From a virus: a DNA stretch of 64,000 nt. Made by a program: the position numbers and the translations under genes. The first letter of the stretch is position 1. Every line of letters starts with the position of its first letter. This document shows positions 9,638 to 18,610 of this stretch, one piece after another. The notes under the pieces are model-generated. The model was not told where the DNA came from. It saw nothing but the letters and a program-made list of their open reading frames with translations, and made no database searches. The stretch lies in the IMG/VR virus record IMGVR_UViG_3300042691_024284, positions 1-64,000 of that record. One strand, 5' to 3'.

Positions 9638-10116
9638 TTTTTAAAGGATTGTGACCCAAACCAGAATGCGATCACCGAAGAAAATATGATGGCGGAGTCT
9701 TCATCCCATAGAATTGACATCGCTTGATCAAACGGCACCCCAGTCTTCCATGCATAGAAAAAACCAAAGATGTTTACAAAGAGCAGCATGCAGAACATGC
9801 CGTATGTAATCACAGGCCGCACAGAGGCTCGCATGTTGACTACCCACTGAGACGCTCCTTTGCCAATCTCGATGTCGTGTTTGTACAGCGCCTCGCGCTC
9901 CTGCACCGCCGTTTGCATAGCAATTTGATCAGTCCGTATCTCCTCGATGCGGGCCTGCGCTGCAAACCCACGCTCAAGCATCTGCAGCTCGCGCTCGGTC
10001 TGCATGCGTGCCAGGGCTAACTCGTGTGACTTATCAGAGCGGTCTTGGAAGAAATCCAAGATCTTTGGCAGACCGCCCATCAGGAAAGATACAAGTGTGG
10101 AAAGCAGCGTGATCAT
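9634..10116 (-). CDS. Holin of the three-TM, GTA-holin-like type
   Basis: A 160-residue protein with a hydrophobic N-terminal segment (about residues 3-17), a long charged coiled-coil-like stretch, and two clear membrane segments (about 100-122 and 136-153). This architecture is that of the 3-TM holins related to gene-transfer-agent release proteins. It overlaps the endolysin start and would let the endolysin cross the inner membrane. Confidence 0.8.
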   Translation of the reverse strand: MITLLSTLVSFLMGGLPKILDFFQDRSDKSHELALARMQTERELQMLERGFAAQARIEEIRTDQIAMQTAVQEREALYKHDIEIGKGASQWVVNMRASVRPVITYGMFCMLLFVNIFGFFYAWKTGVPFDQAMSILWDEDSAIIFSSVIAFWFGSQSFKK

Positions 10117-10457
10117 TTTGCGTCTCCCATGCTGACGGTATCATCGCCCTTACGAACGGTGACCTTTCCGTCCTCCACGTCCACCCGCATTGGCGGCTCT
10201 TTCTGATCAAGCCGGGCGATAAGGTTTTGTATGACCTGGAACTCGGGCTTCTCTTCCTTATCCTTGGTGCCGGTGATGCCGCCGATCATTGAGATCAGGG
10301 CCATGATGACACCAGAGGCCATACCCACAATCGGAGTAAGGGCCTCAGAAGAAAGCTGCATGGCCGAGTAAATCACCATGCCAACCATCAGCACAATAGC
10401 GGGGATTCCTATGACCCCGATGACTTTACTTGCCAGTTCTTTTGCGGTCTTTTCCAT
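10113..10457 (-). CDS. Small two-TM lysis-cassette membrane protein
   Basis: A 114-residue protein with two hydrophobic segments (about residues 12-34 and 42-65) and a charged C-terminal tail ending in a Lys/Asp-rich stretch. The ATG at 10457 shares one base with the upstream stop (TAATG), which is why this start was preferred to the longer frame at 10523. By position it could be a second holin, an antiholin or a lysis regulator. No diagnostic motif is visible. Confidence 0.7.
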   Translation of the reverse strand: MEKTAKELASKVIGVIGIPAIVLMVGMVIYSAMQLSSEALTPIVGMASGVIMALISMIGGITGTKDKEEKPEFQVIQNLIARLDQKEPPMRVDVEDGKVTVRKGDDTVSMGDAK

Positions 10458-10915
10458 TACCACACCTTTGCTATTTTTAAAATTGCGTAAACAATTAAAG
10501 CGCATAAACCAAGAATAAGCCACTCGTTTCTTGTGGCCTTTCTATCTGAGTCGTACTCTTTTTGCAGCTCTTTTCTGTCTTTTCTTAAACGCTCTTCCAG
10601 GGCTTGTACTTCTTGGATGGCGCGCTTTCCAAACTCTTTTTCTATCTGTTTGAAAGCTTGTTCTTTTTGTTGTCTTATGTCGTAAAGAAGCCGGTACTCA
10701 TTTATTGCGTCGATGTACATCATGTCGCCGCGGCGTTGGACTTCTTGCTGGCGTCGGCGCCAGGCTACGCGGGCGCGTGCTTCTTCATCAAGGAAGGTGT
10801 TAACCTCCTTGGCGGTCTCCTTTATCTCTCGGCCGGCGGCTAGTGCTTCTTTGATCCCGCCTAAAGCTGACTTGACAACCTGCGACGGATCGCTGGGGTC
10901 CGGGAGTTGTACCAA
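10457..10915 (-). CDS. Coiled-coil protein with C-terminal membrane anchor
   Basis: A 152-residue protein, highly charged and probably coiled-coil from about residues 25 to 125, ending in one hydrophobic segment (WLILGLCALIVYAIL). Such tail-anchored helical proteins occur in lysis cassettes, but the orientation (membrane segment at the C-terminus) is not that of a typical i-spanin. Position inside the lysis block is the only hint of function. Confidence 0.7.
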   Translation of the reverse strand: MVQLPDPSDPSQVVKSALGGIKEALAAGREIKETAKEVNTFLDEEARARVAWRRRQQEVQRRGDMMYIDAINEYRLLYDIRQQKEQAFKQIEKEFGKRAIQEVQALEERLRKDRKELQKEYDSDRKATRNEWLILGLCALIVYAILKIAKVW

Positions 10916-10939
10916 GGCAAAGCTCCATTTTTATAGTTG

Positions 10940-11161
10940 TTATTTGTCTACTTTGTCATCCAGACGGTCAAAGATCCTGGTGAGCATGGCTTTGATTTCG
11001 TCTATGTCTCGCTTGTAGTCGTCCTTTGTGACGTACAGCAGCGGCATTTCGGATATGCGGTCCTCGATGCGGATGATGGATTTGGAGAGGCTGTTGACCA
11101 CCCAGCCGCCAAAGAATCCCGCCAGACCCACCGCGATGTTGATGATCGACTGGGTTTCCAT
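10940..11161 (-). CDS. Small membrane protein of the lysis cassette
   Basis: A 73-residue protein with an N-terminal hydrophobic segment (about residues 6-24) followed by an amphipathic charged helix. The layout resembles haemolysin/XhlA-like phage proteins, in mirror order, and small holin partners. It opens the lysis block. A 69-bp A/T-rich spacer upstream with the ribosome-binding site GAGGTT may hold a promoter, but I see no convincing consensus. Confidence 0.65.
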   Translation of the reverse strand: METQSIINIAVGLAGFFGGWVVNSLSKSIIRIEDRISEMPLLYVTKDDYKRDIDEIKAMLTRIFDRLDDKVDK

Positions 11162-11230
11162 TTAGTTACAACCTCGTAATGTTTTATCCAATAAAGTTAA
11201 TTGACTTAATCTTTTAACAATAGTTGTGGT

Positions 11231-11641
11231 TTATTGCACTAAAACCCAAGAGGTTGTTGCTTCATTCCATTCATACATTTTTCCGTCTTCTGGATACGGA
11301 ACGGGCGCTATAAAGGCGCAGGTAGTCTCATCAAAAATCCACGATGGAAAACCTGTTTGCGCCCAAGATTCTTTAACTTGATTTTGTTTTTGTGTTTTTT
11401 CTTCCGTTGTCATTTGGCGGACACGGTGTACATCTTTCATTTTGTCCGTGTCCCACTCGTACGTTACACCTTCATAAATCTCATACGGTCCAACCGTAGG
11501 TGGTGCAACGCGAATGAACTCAGTGTAACCGTCTGGAAGATTATCCACATCAATAGATGGAAATGCTTCTTTAAAATTGTCTTCAAAAATTGGGTGCTGA
11601 AAAGCACGCCCGTTTTTTATGCGAATAAACAAACGCATCAT
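11231..11641 (-). CDS. Tail-fibre-associated small protein (assembly-type)
   Basis: A 136-residue acidic soluble protein rich in Trp, Tyr and Pro, ending WNEATTSWVLVQ. Small proteins of this look follow glycine-rich fibre genes in many aquatic phages and are often regarded as fibre-assembly or adaptor proteins. The ATG overlaps the stop of the upstream fibre gene (ATGATG; either ATG could be used). The role is inferred from context. Confidence 0.65.
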   Translation of the reverse strand: MMRLFIRIKNGRAFQHPIFEDNFKEAFPSIDVDNLPDGYTEFIRVAPPTVGPYEIYEGVTYEWDTDKMKDVHRVRQMTTEEKTQKQNQVKESWAQTGFPSWIFDETTCAFIAPVPYPEDGKMYEWNEATTSWVLVQ

Positions 11642-12903
11642 AGATCCCCAGTATTTGTTGACGGAAATGCTCTAGTTGTACCCGTTGTACCAGCCCAAAT
11701 AATACGTACTGCGCCTTGAGAGCCAGTAGATCCAGTGCCGTTGCTTCGGGCATTACCGCCACCGCCAGCGCCGTAAACACCTGCTGTAGAGCCATTGCCC
11801 GATCCTTGCGAGTTACCTGTGGGTGCTCCTACACCACCAGAACCGCCACCACCTGCTGTAGCGCTTGAACCTCCACTTGGGTCACCAACGCCTCCTGCTC
11901 CATTAGATCCTTGCCCAAGAATGCCAACGCCGCCCCCGCAAGCGGCTGTAAGACTATTACTTGAATTACCTCCTCCGCCTCCGCCTCCGCCTCCGCTACC
12001 AGCAGAACCGTTTCCACCGCCCGAACCAGTTCCACCATTACCACCATTACCAGCATACCCGCCAGCACCGCCACCGCCGCCACCATTAACGTTAAAACTT
12101 CCAGAGCCTCCGTTGCCTCCGTTGCCGCCACCATCGCCAACGTAACTGCCGCCTGTGCCTGTGCCTGACCCACCACGCGTACCACCATTACCAGCAACAG
12201 TAGCCGCGCTAATAAAAGATGACTGACCGCCAGATGTTGATGGGTTTGTATTTCCAGTTCCGGCTGCGCCCACAACGACGGTATACGAACTGCCGGGTGT
12301 GACAGAGATATTGTTTTTATATCCAAGACCGCCACCGCCGCCACCGACGGCTGTTTCACTGTAAATCCCTGCACCGCCAGCACCGCCGCCACCAACACAG
12401 ACCACCGAAACCAAAGTAACTCCAGCGGGAGCAACCCACGAATAAGTTCCCGCAGTTGTATAGGCTTGTTGCCCTGCTGCTACCGCAGCTGCTGTAATTG
12501 ATATAGTTCTACCGTTTACTGTAAAACTAGCTGCACCAACTGCTGTCGGGGTAAAAGTAATAGTGTTTGTAGTACGAGAAACGCTACCATTGGAAGCAGA
12601 TAAAGTATAAGTAGCGTAGGAATCAAAATCTGTAATCGTCCAAGTATATGCCACACCTGGATAATAAGTACCGCCATTATTGTTATCTAGTAAGGTAACA
12701 GGTAGCGATGTAAGAGGTAGTGTGCCAGTTACGTTTGTTGCTAAATTTATAGTAGCCCCTACCAACGTCGGAATAGACACGCCCGAAGCACTTACGGTCA
12801 TTTTGGTCGAACCGTTTGCTTGCAGCTCGAGCTGGCCGGAGGCGTCCCCGGTCGAGATCAAGCCGCCGGAGCCGGTTGAGGTTGCGTTTATGGTTGAAGG
12901 CAT
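11638..12903 (-). CDS. Glycine-rich tail-fibre-type protein
   Basis: A 421-residue protein. The N-terminal ~50 residues (SGGLISTGDASGQLELQANG) are a module shared with the gene at 17409-18275, typical of fibre attachment segments. Next comes a possible Ig-like beta domain (about 75-140). The C-terminal ~250 residues are extremely Gly-rich (long GGGG tracts), beginning with TYSWVAPAGVTLVSVVCVGGG, the glycine-rich domain of phage fibre proteins. It probably forms part of the receptor-binding apparatus. Confidence 0.75.
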   Translation of the reverse strand: MPSTINATSTGSGGLISTGDASGQLELQANGSTKMTVSASGVSIPTLVGATINLATNVTGTLPLTSLPVTLLDNNNGGTYYPGVAYTWTITDFDSYATYTLSASNGSVSRTTNTITFTPTAVGAASFTVNGRTISITAAAVAAGQQAYTTAGTYSWVAPAGVTLVSVVCVGGGGAGGAGIYSETAVGGGGGGLGYKNNISVTPGSSYTVVVGAAGTGNTNPSTSGGQSSFISAATVAGNGGTRGGSGTGTGGSYVGDGGGNGGNGGSGSFNVNGGGGGGAGGYAGNGGNGGTGSGGGNGSAGSGGGGGGGGGNSSNSLTAACGGGVGILGQGSNGAGGVGDPSGGSSATAGGGGSGGVGAPTGNSQGSGNGSTAGVYGAGGGGNARSNGTGSTGSQGAVRIIWAGTTGTTRAFPSTNTGDL

Positions 12904-12906
12904 TTC

Positions 12907-13242
12907 TTACTCCATTGTTTCAACAACAACACCATTTGGTATCATTGTTGTGTCGATTACATTTCCATCCATGTCGCGCAAAGCATGAATACAAAACGCT
13001 ACGGTGTTGTCCTCTAAGGCAACCAGCTCGTGCATTTTGTCTTTGTGGATATAGATCATGTGAGGCGCTTTAAAAACCGTAACCTGCCCGTCAACTGTAA
13101 CTTTTAAAGAGCCCGATGCAAGCAAAGTTAAATGGTCAAACTCATGAGTATGACCCTGCTCGTAGTCACCGGCATGACGGAAAACCATCTGCCGGCTGTA
13201 GACGTTAGCGACTGCCCCTAATGCTATCTCTGCTGGCTTCAT
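12907..13242 (-). CDS. Cupin-fold protein 1
   Basis: A 111-residue single-domain cupin. GHTHEFDH gives the His-x-His metal-binding pattern, followed by a Gly turn (LASGSLKVTVDG) and a second conserved part with PHMIYIHKDKMHEL supplying a further His. It is paralogous to the cupin at 15653-16015. Both sit inside the fibre array, each just downstream of another fibre or unknown gene. Cupins can be enzymes or sugar-binding domains; here a role in modifying or binding glycans near the fibre is possible but unproven. Confidence 0.8.
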   Translation of the reverse strand: MKPAEIALGAVANVYSRQMVFRHAGDYEQGHTHEFDHLTLLASGSLKVTVDGQVTVFKAPHMIYIHKDKMHELVALEDNTVAFCIHALRDMDGNVIDTTMIPNGVVVETME

Positions 13243-13243
13243 A

Positions 13244-13681
13244 TCAGGTCGTGGTTACAGGAATCGTTGAGCTAACTGGGTTTTTCTTAATGTCGATAAC
13301 CTTGTCAGCCGATGCCTGAGAAATGACATTAGTGGCAACCAAAAAGTCCAAAACCTCTTTAACCTTGACTTCGGGGTTTTGCCCAGCCATCTCAGCCTTA
13401 GCCGTCTTAACTTCAGGCACCGTGTCGTTATCCCACTTGACCTTTTCAGCCAAAGACAAGCCCAGACGAACATCATCTGCGGTCCACACGGGGGGCTCTG
13501 AAGCTAGCGGAGCTGGCGGATTTGGTTTTACCAGCTGACCGTTTACCCAGCCGTCATCGTTAACCGCATCATCCGGAACTTGGGTGTCATAGAACTTAGC
13601 TATATCAGGGTGGTAAATTTTATTCGGGTCGTTATGTGCGACATCCCGAATTTTACCGTTTTCAATCCATGCCCATTTCAT
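13244..13681 (-). CDS. Hypothetical fibre-region protein
   Basis: A 145-residue protein starting MKWAWIENGKIRDVAHNDP, then a Pro-rich stretch and a helical charged C-terminal half. The ATG at 13681 has an AGGA ribosome-binding site and lies two bases after the upstream stop; a longer start at 13702 would overlap that gene. The Trp-containing N-terminus resembles small tail-fibre-assembly proteins. Family not recognised with certainty. Confidence 0.65.
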   Translation of the reverse strand: MKWAWIENGKIRDVAHNDPNKIYHPDIAKFYDTQVPDDAVNDDGWVNGQLVKPNPPAPLASEPPVWTADDVRLGLSLAEKVKWDNDTVPEVKTAKAEMAGQNPEVKVKEVLDFLVATNVISQASADKVIDIKKNPVSSTIPVTTT

Positions 13682-13683
13682 AA

Positions 13684-14913
13684 TTAATATCCTTCTGTCC
13701 AATAAAGGAGTACGGCTCCGTCGCCGCCTTTGCCGCTATTTATTGATGCTGAACTATCACTTCGTTGACCAGCACCGCCGCCACCGCCATTCCCACCGGG
13801 TCCCCCGAACGGTGTCGAGCTTGAAACTTGAGCGCCGCCACCGCCACCGCCAAAACCACCCGGACCACCAAATGTTTGAGCGTTACTAGTATTAGCGCCG
13901 CCGCCACCACCACCAAAACCGCCTGGGCCTCCAAATGCAAAATTGCTGCTGCTTTGTGCCCCGCCTCCGCCGCCGCCAAAACCACCAGAACCGCCGTTAG
14001 AATCAAACGATGTGCTTGGTCCTCCGCCGCCACCACCTCCACACAATGCCCAATACGCAAGGTAAGGAGATGCAAGACTTAACCCTCCTTGCGTACTAGT
14101 TGCTACAGGGACGCTTTGACCGCCGCTAGTTCCCACAAAATTTGTTGTTACTCCGCCTCCTGGTCCACCACCATTTCGACCATTGCCATCGCTTGCTGAT
14201 CCACCACCACCGCCCGCACTCGAAGCAGATCCATTTTTTAACCCGCCTCCACCTGAACCGCTTGGCCCTTGAGGCCCAAAACCGCCGCTACCACCAAAAC
14301 CACCCCCACCCGTTCCGTTTTGGCTAGTTGAAGTAGATCCTGCGGGTCCGCCATTTCCCCCATTACCATAAATAGACCCCGCTCCTCCGCCGCCAGTACC
14401 TCTGATATCTGAACCAGAGCTGCTTGAATACCCACCGTAACCGCCAGTAGCGGTATAGGCTTGCCGAAGCCCTCCAGATGCTGTGCCTGTACCGGGACTT
14501 CCGGGTGAAGTACTGTTAGTTATTGACCCACCGCCGCCGCCGGTAGAAGTTAAGAGAGTGCCAAATGATGATGTTCCGCCAGAAGCTCCAGAAGATTGAG
14601 TGCTAACTCGTGCTGCTCCTCCAGCGCCAACAGTAATTGTCGGCAACACCTGCCCTGGAACTACATCAATAATGCCTTGAGCGTAACCACCGCCATCACC
14701 CCCGCGAGCATATTGACCAGAATAACTACTACCAGCACCGCCAGATCCACCAGCACCCCAAACGCAAACCATAATTTGATACACGTTTGCTGGAACAACA
14801 AAGTCGTTATACGTACCCGCAATAACATACGGGCGGCAATTAGTCCAAGCAGCAGGCGCTACACGGGTTGCATAGTTAGGCGGCAACCCAAAGCCGTACA
14901 TTCCCTTGTTCAT
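13684..14913 (-). CDS. Glycine-rich tail-fibre-type protein
   Basis: A 409-residue protein that is almost entirely a glycine-rich domain: after a ~35-residue start it reads NVYQIMVCVWGAGGSGGAG and continues with Gly/Ser tracts to a short hydrophobic end (VLLYWTEGY). The domain type matches the C-terminal part of the gene at 11638-12903, so these are likely alternative or cooperating receptor-binding components. Confidence 0.75.
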   Translation of the reverse strand: MNKGMYGFGLPPNYATRVAPAAWTNCRPYVIAGTYNDFVVPANVYQIMVCVWGAGGSGGAGSSYSGQYARGGDGGGYAQGIIDVVPGQVLPTITVGAGGAARVSTQSSGASGGTSSFGTLLTSTGGGGGSITNSTSPGSPGTGTASGGLRQAYTATGGYGGYSSSSGSDIRGTGGGGAGSIYGNGGNGGPAGSTSTSQNGTGGGGFGGSGGFGPQGPSGSGGGGLKNGSASSAGGGGGSASDGNGRNGGGPGGGVTTNFVGTSGGQSVPVATSTQGGLSLASPYLAYWALCGGGGGGGPSTSFDSNGGSGGFGGGGGGAQSSSNFAFGGPGGFGGGGGGANTSNAQTFGGPGGFGGGGGGAQVSSSTPFGGPGGNGGGGGAGQRSDSSASINSGKGGDGAVLLYWTEGY

Positions 14914-15314
14914 TAGAAGTCACCTCCGTAAGCAATTACACGAATGCCAGTCTGCGTTACAGACACAGTCGCACGAAGCGAGTATCCGGTCGGAATCGTC
15001 AGCGGCATGATGTTGGCGTTGCCGTTACTAGATAAAGCCGCGGTAAATGCCGGTGCTGTCGTGCTTGAGGTAACCGCAATTACCGGAACCTGTTGCCACA
15101 AAAAGTAGTTTGTGCCATCGAAGATAAACAGGTTTACGATACACGCGGTTGTTGTGGCTACACCCTGGATGTCAATGTAGTCGATCCGCGAGCCGCTCGA
15201 ACCCGCCGTAAATACCGTACCAACCGTCGTAGGCGCGGTCAGCGAGGTGTCCGCTGTCGTTAAAAGCGCAGATCCAACCTTTGGGGTGGCTGCGTACTGT
15301 GCAGAAGTTGCCAT
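14913..15314 (-). CDS. Small beta-rich structural protein
   Basis: A 133-residue Ala/Thr/Ser-rich protein with regularly spaced beta-type segments and no membrane span. It overlaps the downstream fibre gene start by one base. Its look fits a fibre, decoration or shaft subunit. No motif allows a firmer call. Confidence 0.6.
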   Translation of the reverse strand: MATSAQYAATPKVGSALLTTADTSLTAPTTVGTVFTAGSSGSRIDYIDIQGVATTTACIVNLFIFDGTNYFLWQQVPVIAVTSSTTAPAFTAALSSNGNANIMPLTIPTGYSLRATVSVTQTGIRVIAYGGDF

Positions 15315-15324
15315 TTAAATCTCC

Positions 15325-15639
15325 TTAAATTAGGGCAAATGAATCGTTGACTGTTCCGGGAGACACATTTGCCCCGGTCGCTTGTGTTACAAAACCTTGT
15401 GCGCCGCCTACTATTGAAACGAAGCTCAGAGCTCCGCTACCGTTGGTCTGTAAAACCTGTCCTGTCGTACCGTCCGCTGATGGCAGCGTAAAGGTGACAT
15501 TTGAGGCTACGCTTGCAGGGGCCTGCAGCTCTACATAATTAGTACCGTTGTCGGTATCCTCACCAAGACGCAAGCGCCCCTGGGTGGTTGATGTTCCCTC
15601 TGCGGTAAAAATTCCATCGCCGTTAATGATTGCTGGCAT
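15325..15639 (-). CDS. Fibre-attachment-type small protein
   Basis: A 104-residue protein containing VTFTLPSADGTTGQVLQTNG, a repeat-like segment recurring in the gene at 24639-25127 (TLTFPNGAGTNGQVLTTNG) and common at the N-terminus of aquatic phage fibre proteins. It may be a stand-alone attachment module to which other fibre proteins bind. Confidence 0.65.
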   Translation of the reverse strand: MPAIINGDGIFTAEGTSTTQGRLRLGEDTDNGTNYVELQAPASVASNVTFTLPSADGTTGQVLQTNGSGALSFVSIVGGAQGFVTQATGANVSPGTVNDSFALI

Positions 15640-15652
15640 GATTTACTCCGGT

Positions 15653-16015
15653 TTAATGTTCTATAAGCATTGGAAATCTAGCCAATAATTCTTTGGCTTG
15701 TTCTTCCGTAATATCTTGCGATGCAACATCTTCTACTGCTTCACCTTCACGAACCGCATGTACACAGCATAAAACAGTGTCTGGTTGTGTCGCAATAAAC
15801 TGATGGCGCACTAATTTTGGCACTATGATTAAGCACGGAGCCGTATGCTCTTGGACTCCGTCGTTAAACTCAATTCTAACGCTACCCCGGGATAGCACAG
15901 AAATATGGTTAAAGCGATGAACGTGACCGTTGTGCGTATCGCCAGCGGCTTGAAAGTGCATCATCCGAACAGCCACATTATCTGCAACGTCTATGTATGT
16001 AATTGGTTCTGCCAT
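15653..16015 (-). CDS. Cupin-fold protein 2
   Basis: A 120-residue cupin paralogous to the protein at 12907-13242. The metal-binding segment is GHVHRFNH, followed by VLSRGSVRIEF and the second conserved part with HQF. A ~25-residue acidic tail follows the barrel. Two copies within 3 kb of fibre genes suggest a shared role with the fibres, for example in sugar recognition or modification (inference). Confidence 0.8.
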   Translation of the reverse strand: MAEPITYIDVADNVAVRMMHFQAAGDTHNGHVHRFNHISVLSRGSVRIEFNDGVQEHTAPCLIIVPKLVRHQFIATQPDTVLCCVHAVREGEAVEDVASQDITEEQAKELLARFPMLIEH

Positions 16016-16022
16016 GATGTAC

Positions 16023-17393
16023 CTATATTGAAATTGGGTTAAGCGGTTTATTAAACGTACCAGTAGTAGGCGAAACTGACCCGGTTCCCATACTTGTAGA
16101 GTATGTAGATAAACTCATAGCAGAAGCCGATGGCGAGTACGTGCCAGTATTTACGTTAGTGCTTCCGTATGTAAAACGTCGATCTGCACTTGCGTAGTTA
16201 TATGCGCCTGTTTTTGTTCCGTCAGCAGGTAAATTTAAATATCCGCCATAAGATGCACTAGGATTAACAAGTGCAGTAATCATTCCTGTAGAAGATGGCG
16301 ATACAAGGCTAGTTCCACTACCTAAAGAAGAACCACCTGATATTGTTGTTACGGCAATCTGCCTAGTAAAAACAGTAGATCCGTTTGTGTCTAATTTAAC
16401 GATAAAGTTTCGGCTTGAGCTGGAAGATGAAATACCAAAATTTGTTGATGCAGCCATATAAGAAGCGCCGGTTGAATCAACCGCTATATTGTATGGTCTA
16501 GTTTGTAAAGTTGTACCACCAGATGAGGATGGGCTTATATTCCTAATCCATTGGTGTGCCCCAGACGAATTTAATTTTCCAACTCGTGCGTACTGTTCTC
16601 CCCCGCTTATAAATTGAGCTGTCCAATACAAATTATTAGATGAATCAGTAACTAACCCATTAACTGTGTCTCTAGCATCCATGCCAGACATAAAGTTTTG
16701 CCATATGGGAGAGCTTAAATTTGATCCAACTTGCATCCACATGCCATTTAAACTGCTACCACGAGCGCCAAAAATATATAAACCACCACTTGCTGCTGGC
16801 GCACAGCCTATCGCCTCTAATGTATTGCCGCCATCAATGTAGTTTTGTGTGCTGTTAATATTTCCGTTGGCGTCATAACTTCGAACCCACAACAACCCAC
16901 CAACGCCCGGTTCGCTTTGATTGCCTACTATAAAGATGTTGCCGCTAGAAACAGCAACCCCATCCCAACTAAAAGAACTACTACCGCTTATTTGCCTTGC
17001 CCAAGAAACAGACCCATCAGCAGCAGAAATTTTTATTAGTACTGCAACTTTATCGCTAGATCTCCCAGCTAACATATAAACAAACGAAGGAGATGATGTG
17101 TTATCTAACGTAATAATTGGTACGTTAAATACATTACTACCCGTTCCATAAAATCTTCCCCAAAGCAAAACTCCCGCCGCGCTGTATTTTTGAATAAAAC
17201 AACGGTAATACCCGTAAGTAAAATCAAAGTTGTAATCGCCAGCGATGTAAATATTTCCAGAACCATCTACCTGAATACTTCTAATAGTCTCAAAAGTATT
17301 TGGGCTAGAAAAACCTAGCCAATAAGGAGAGGATGTGGCTCCAAAACCAAATCCACTTGCGCTAGCAACCCCTCTGGTTCCAATCAATGGCAT
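16023..17393 (-). CDS. Beta-propeller-type fibre protein
   Basis: A 456-residue protein with about five repeats of the type DGSGNIYIAGDY, DSSNNLYWTAQF and DSTGASYMAAS, each followed by a WGRxF or WxRxI strand. These are the strands of SBBP/NHL-like beta-propeller repeats. Propeller domains are used as receptor-binding or spacer modules in phage fibres. It starts with MPLIGTRGVASASGFGFG, a Gly-rich leader. Assignment to the adsorption apparatus is by context. Confidence 0.7.
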   Translation of the reverse strand: MPLIGTRGVASASGFGFGATSSPYWLGFSSPNTFETIRSIQVDGSGNIYIAGDYNFDFTYGYYRCFIQKYSAAGVLLWGRFYGTGSNVFNVPIITLDNTSSPSFVYMLAGRSSDKVAVLIKISAADGSVSWARQISGSSSFSWDGVAVSSGNIFIVGNQSEPGVGGLLWVRSYDANGNINSTQNYIDGGNTLEAIGCAPAASGGLYIFGARGSSLNGMWMQVGSNLSSPIWQNFMSGMDARDTVNGLVTDSSNNLYWTAQFISGGEQYARVGKLNSSGAHQWIRNISPSSSGGTTLQTRPYNIAVDSTGASYMAASTNFGISSSSSSRNFIVKLDTNGSTVFTRQIAVTTISGGSSLGSGTSLVSPSSTGMITALVNPSASYGGYLNLPADGTKTGAYNYASADRRFTYGSTNVNTGTYSPSASAMSLSTYSTSMGTGSVSPTTGTFNKPLNPISI

Positions 17394-17408
17394 TATTAGT
17401 CTCTTTAT

Positions 17409-18275
17409 TTAAGCAAACTTGGTTTGTGCTGCAAATACAGTAAACGCAGCATTACCAGTTTTAATAATAGTGTAGACGTAAACATCAATGCTGTTTGTAT
17501 TACCAGAAGTCCAAGCAGTACCGCCTTGGTATTTAGGCGTTATAGAATTGCCGTCAACTTGTACAGCGCTATTGTAATAAGCGGTGCTACCCTGCGTAAC
17601 TAAAAACGCTACAGTCACACTTTGTCCGGTAGCCATTGCTGTATTTAAACTAGTACCACTAGAAGCACGAAAATTTACCGTCCAGTTAGCTGAAGCATTA
17701 GAGGTGTAATACAACACAGATTGTGTTGTTACATCATAGTTAATTGTGCCGGTAGCAGCCGTGGCCGAAACAGTGGCAACTTCCGCTGCATCGTTGAGCA
17801 CAACGGCCAATGTACTAGAAGAACCACTAAAAGTTTGCGTAGCTGTAAATGTTTGTGCAGTCCCAAGCACAGCAACTGTATCAGTGACATTTGGAAGTGT
17901 TAAGGTTGTATTTGACGATAAAGTTGTTGGTACTACTGTAACTGCGTAGGAACTTGTGCCTCCCGCTCTTCCCGCAATAACAACAGCATCTTGAGTTGAC
18001 GCGGCTTCTGATCTAACAGCATTTGCAGCCCTAAATGTTTGTGCTGCAGTAAATGTATTTGCAGAGCTAGTAGATGGAATGCCTGCGCCGGATAACGTTG
18101 TTGCCCCCGTTCCTCCAGAGCCGACGGGCAGCGGTTGAGCGAGCGTAACTACTTGGTTGGTGCCAATTGTAACGGCCGTCGTTGTGCCGTTAGTTTGTAA
18201 CACTAACTGGCCAGTCGTATCTCCACTATTAACTAACGCGGTGCCGGATGTGGTTCCTGCTGCAATCGTACTCAT
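17409..18275 (-). CDS. Tail-fibre-type protein with shared N-terminal module
   Basis: A 288-residue beta-rich protein whose N-terminus (SGTALVNSGDTTGQLVLQTNG) is homologous to that of the glycine-rich protein at 11638-12903. PLPVGSGGTGATT follows, a typical fibre-shaft element. The remaining ~200 residues form a different C-terminal domain. The shared start with divergent ends is the pattern of fibre-module exchange. Confidence 0.7.
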   Translation of the reverse strand: MSTIAAGTTSGTALVNSGDTTGQLVLQTNGTTTAVTIGTNQVVTLAQPLPVGSGGTGATTLSGAGIPSTSSANTFTAAQTFRAANAVRSEAASTQDAVVIAGRAGGTSSYAVTVVPTTLSSNTTLTLPNVTDTVAVLGTAQTFTATQTFSGSSSTLAVVLNDAAEVATVSATAATGTINYDVTTQSVLYYTSNASANWTVNFRASSGTSLNTAMATGQSVTVAFLVTQGSTAYYNSAVQVDGNSITPKYQGGTAWTSGNTNSIDVYVYTIIKTGNAAFTVFAAQTKFA

Positions 18276-18284
18276 CTTTGCTCC

Positions 18285-18608
18285 TTAAATCACGACCCAG
18301 CGTTGGCCGGAAGAAACTATTACTGTTATTCCAGAAGCCACAGTTATTGGGCCCACAGAAAACCCATTCGTGCCAGAAGGAAACGTGTAGCTCTCGGTCG
18401 CGGTTGTTGTGTTAACAACGATTGCGCCGCCGGCTTTATTTCCACTTCCGCCAATTGCAACAACGTTGCCGCCACTGTCTTTTGTATAAAGTAATTTATC
18501 AGTAACGTTGACCGCAAGCTCACCCACCAGCAAATTTGCAGCAGACGGTTGCGCTCCAGCTGTTGTGGAGTGATAAGTTTGTATTGGGGTATAGCCTGCC
18601 TGTGCCAT
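18285..18608 (-). CDS. Small fibre-attachment protein
   Basis: A 107-residue protein with AANLLVGELAVNVTDKLLYTKDSGG, the segment that begins many aquatic phage tail-fibre proteins (shown here only as a description of the pattern LxxGELAVNxxDxxLY). It ends in a short beta domain. Probably the anchor unit of the adjacent fibre genes. Confidence 0.65.
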   Translation of the reverse strand: MAQAGYTPIQTYHSTTAGAQPSAANLLVGELAVNVTDKLLYTKDSGGNVVAIGGSGNKAGGAIVVNTTTATESYTFPSGTNGFSVGPITVASGITVIVSSGQRWVVI

Positions 18609-18610
18609 TT

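Noticed and set aside
11162-11230. Sigma-70 promoter in the A/T-rich gap before the lysis cassette
   Set aside because: Only partial hexamers at uneven spacing are visible in A/T-rich sequence; not distinguishable from chance.
11795-14435. Long plus-strand and alternate-frame open frames opposite the glycine-rich genes
   Set aside because: They consist of Pro- or Ala-rich mirror translations of Gly-rich codons and are shadows of the fibre genes.
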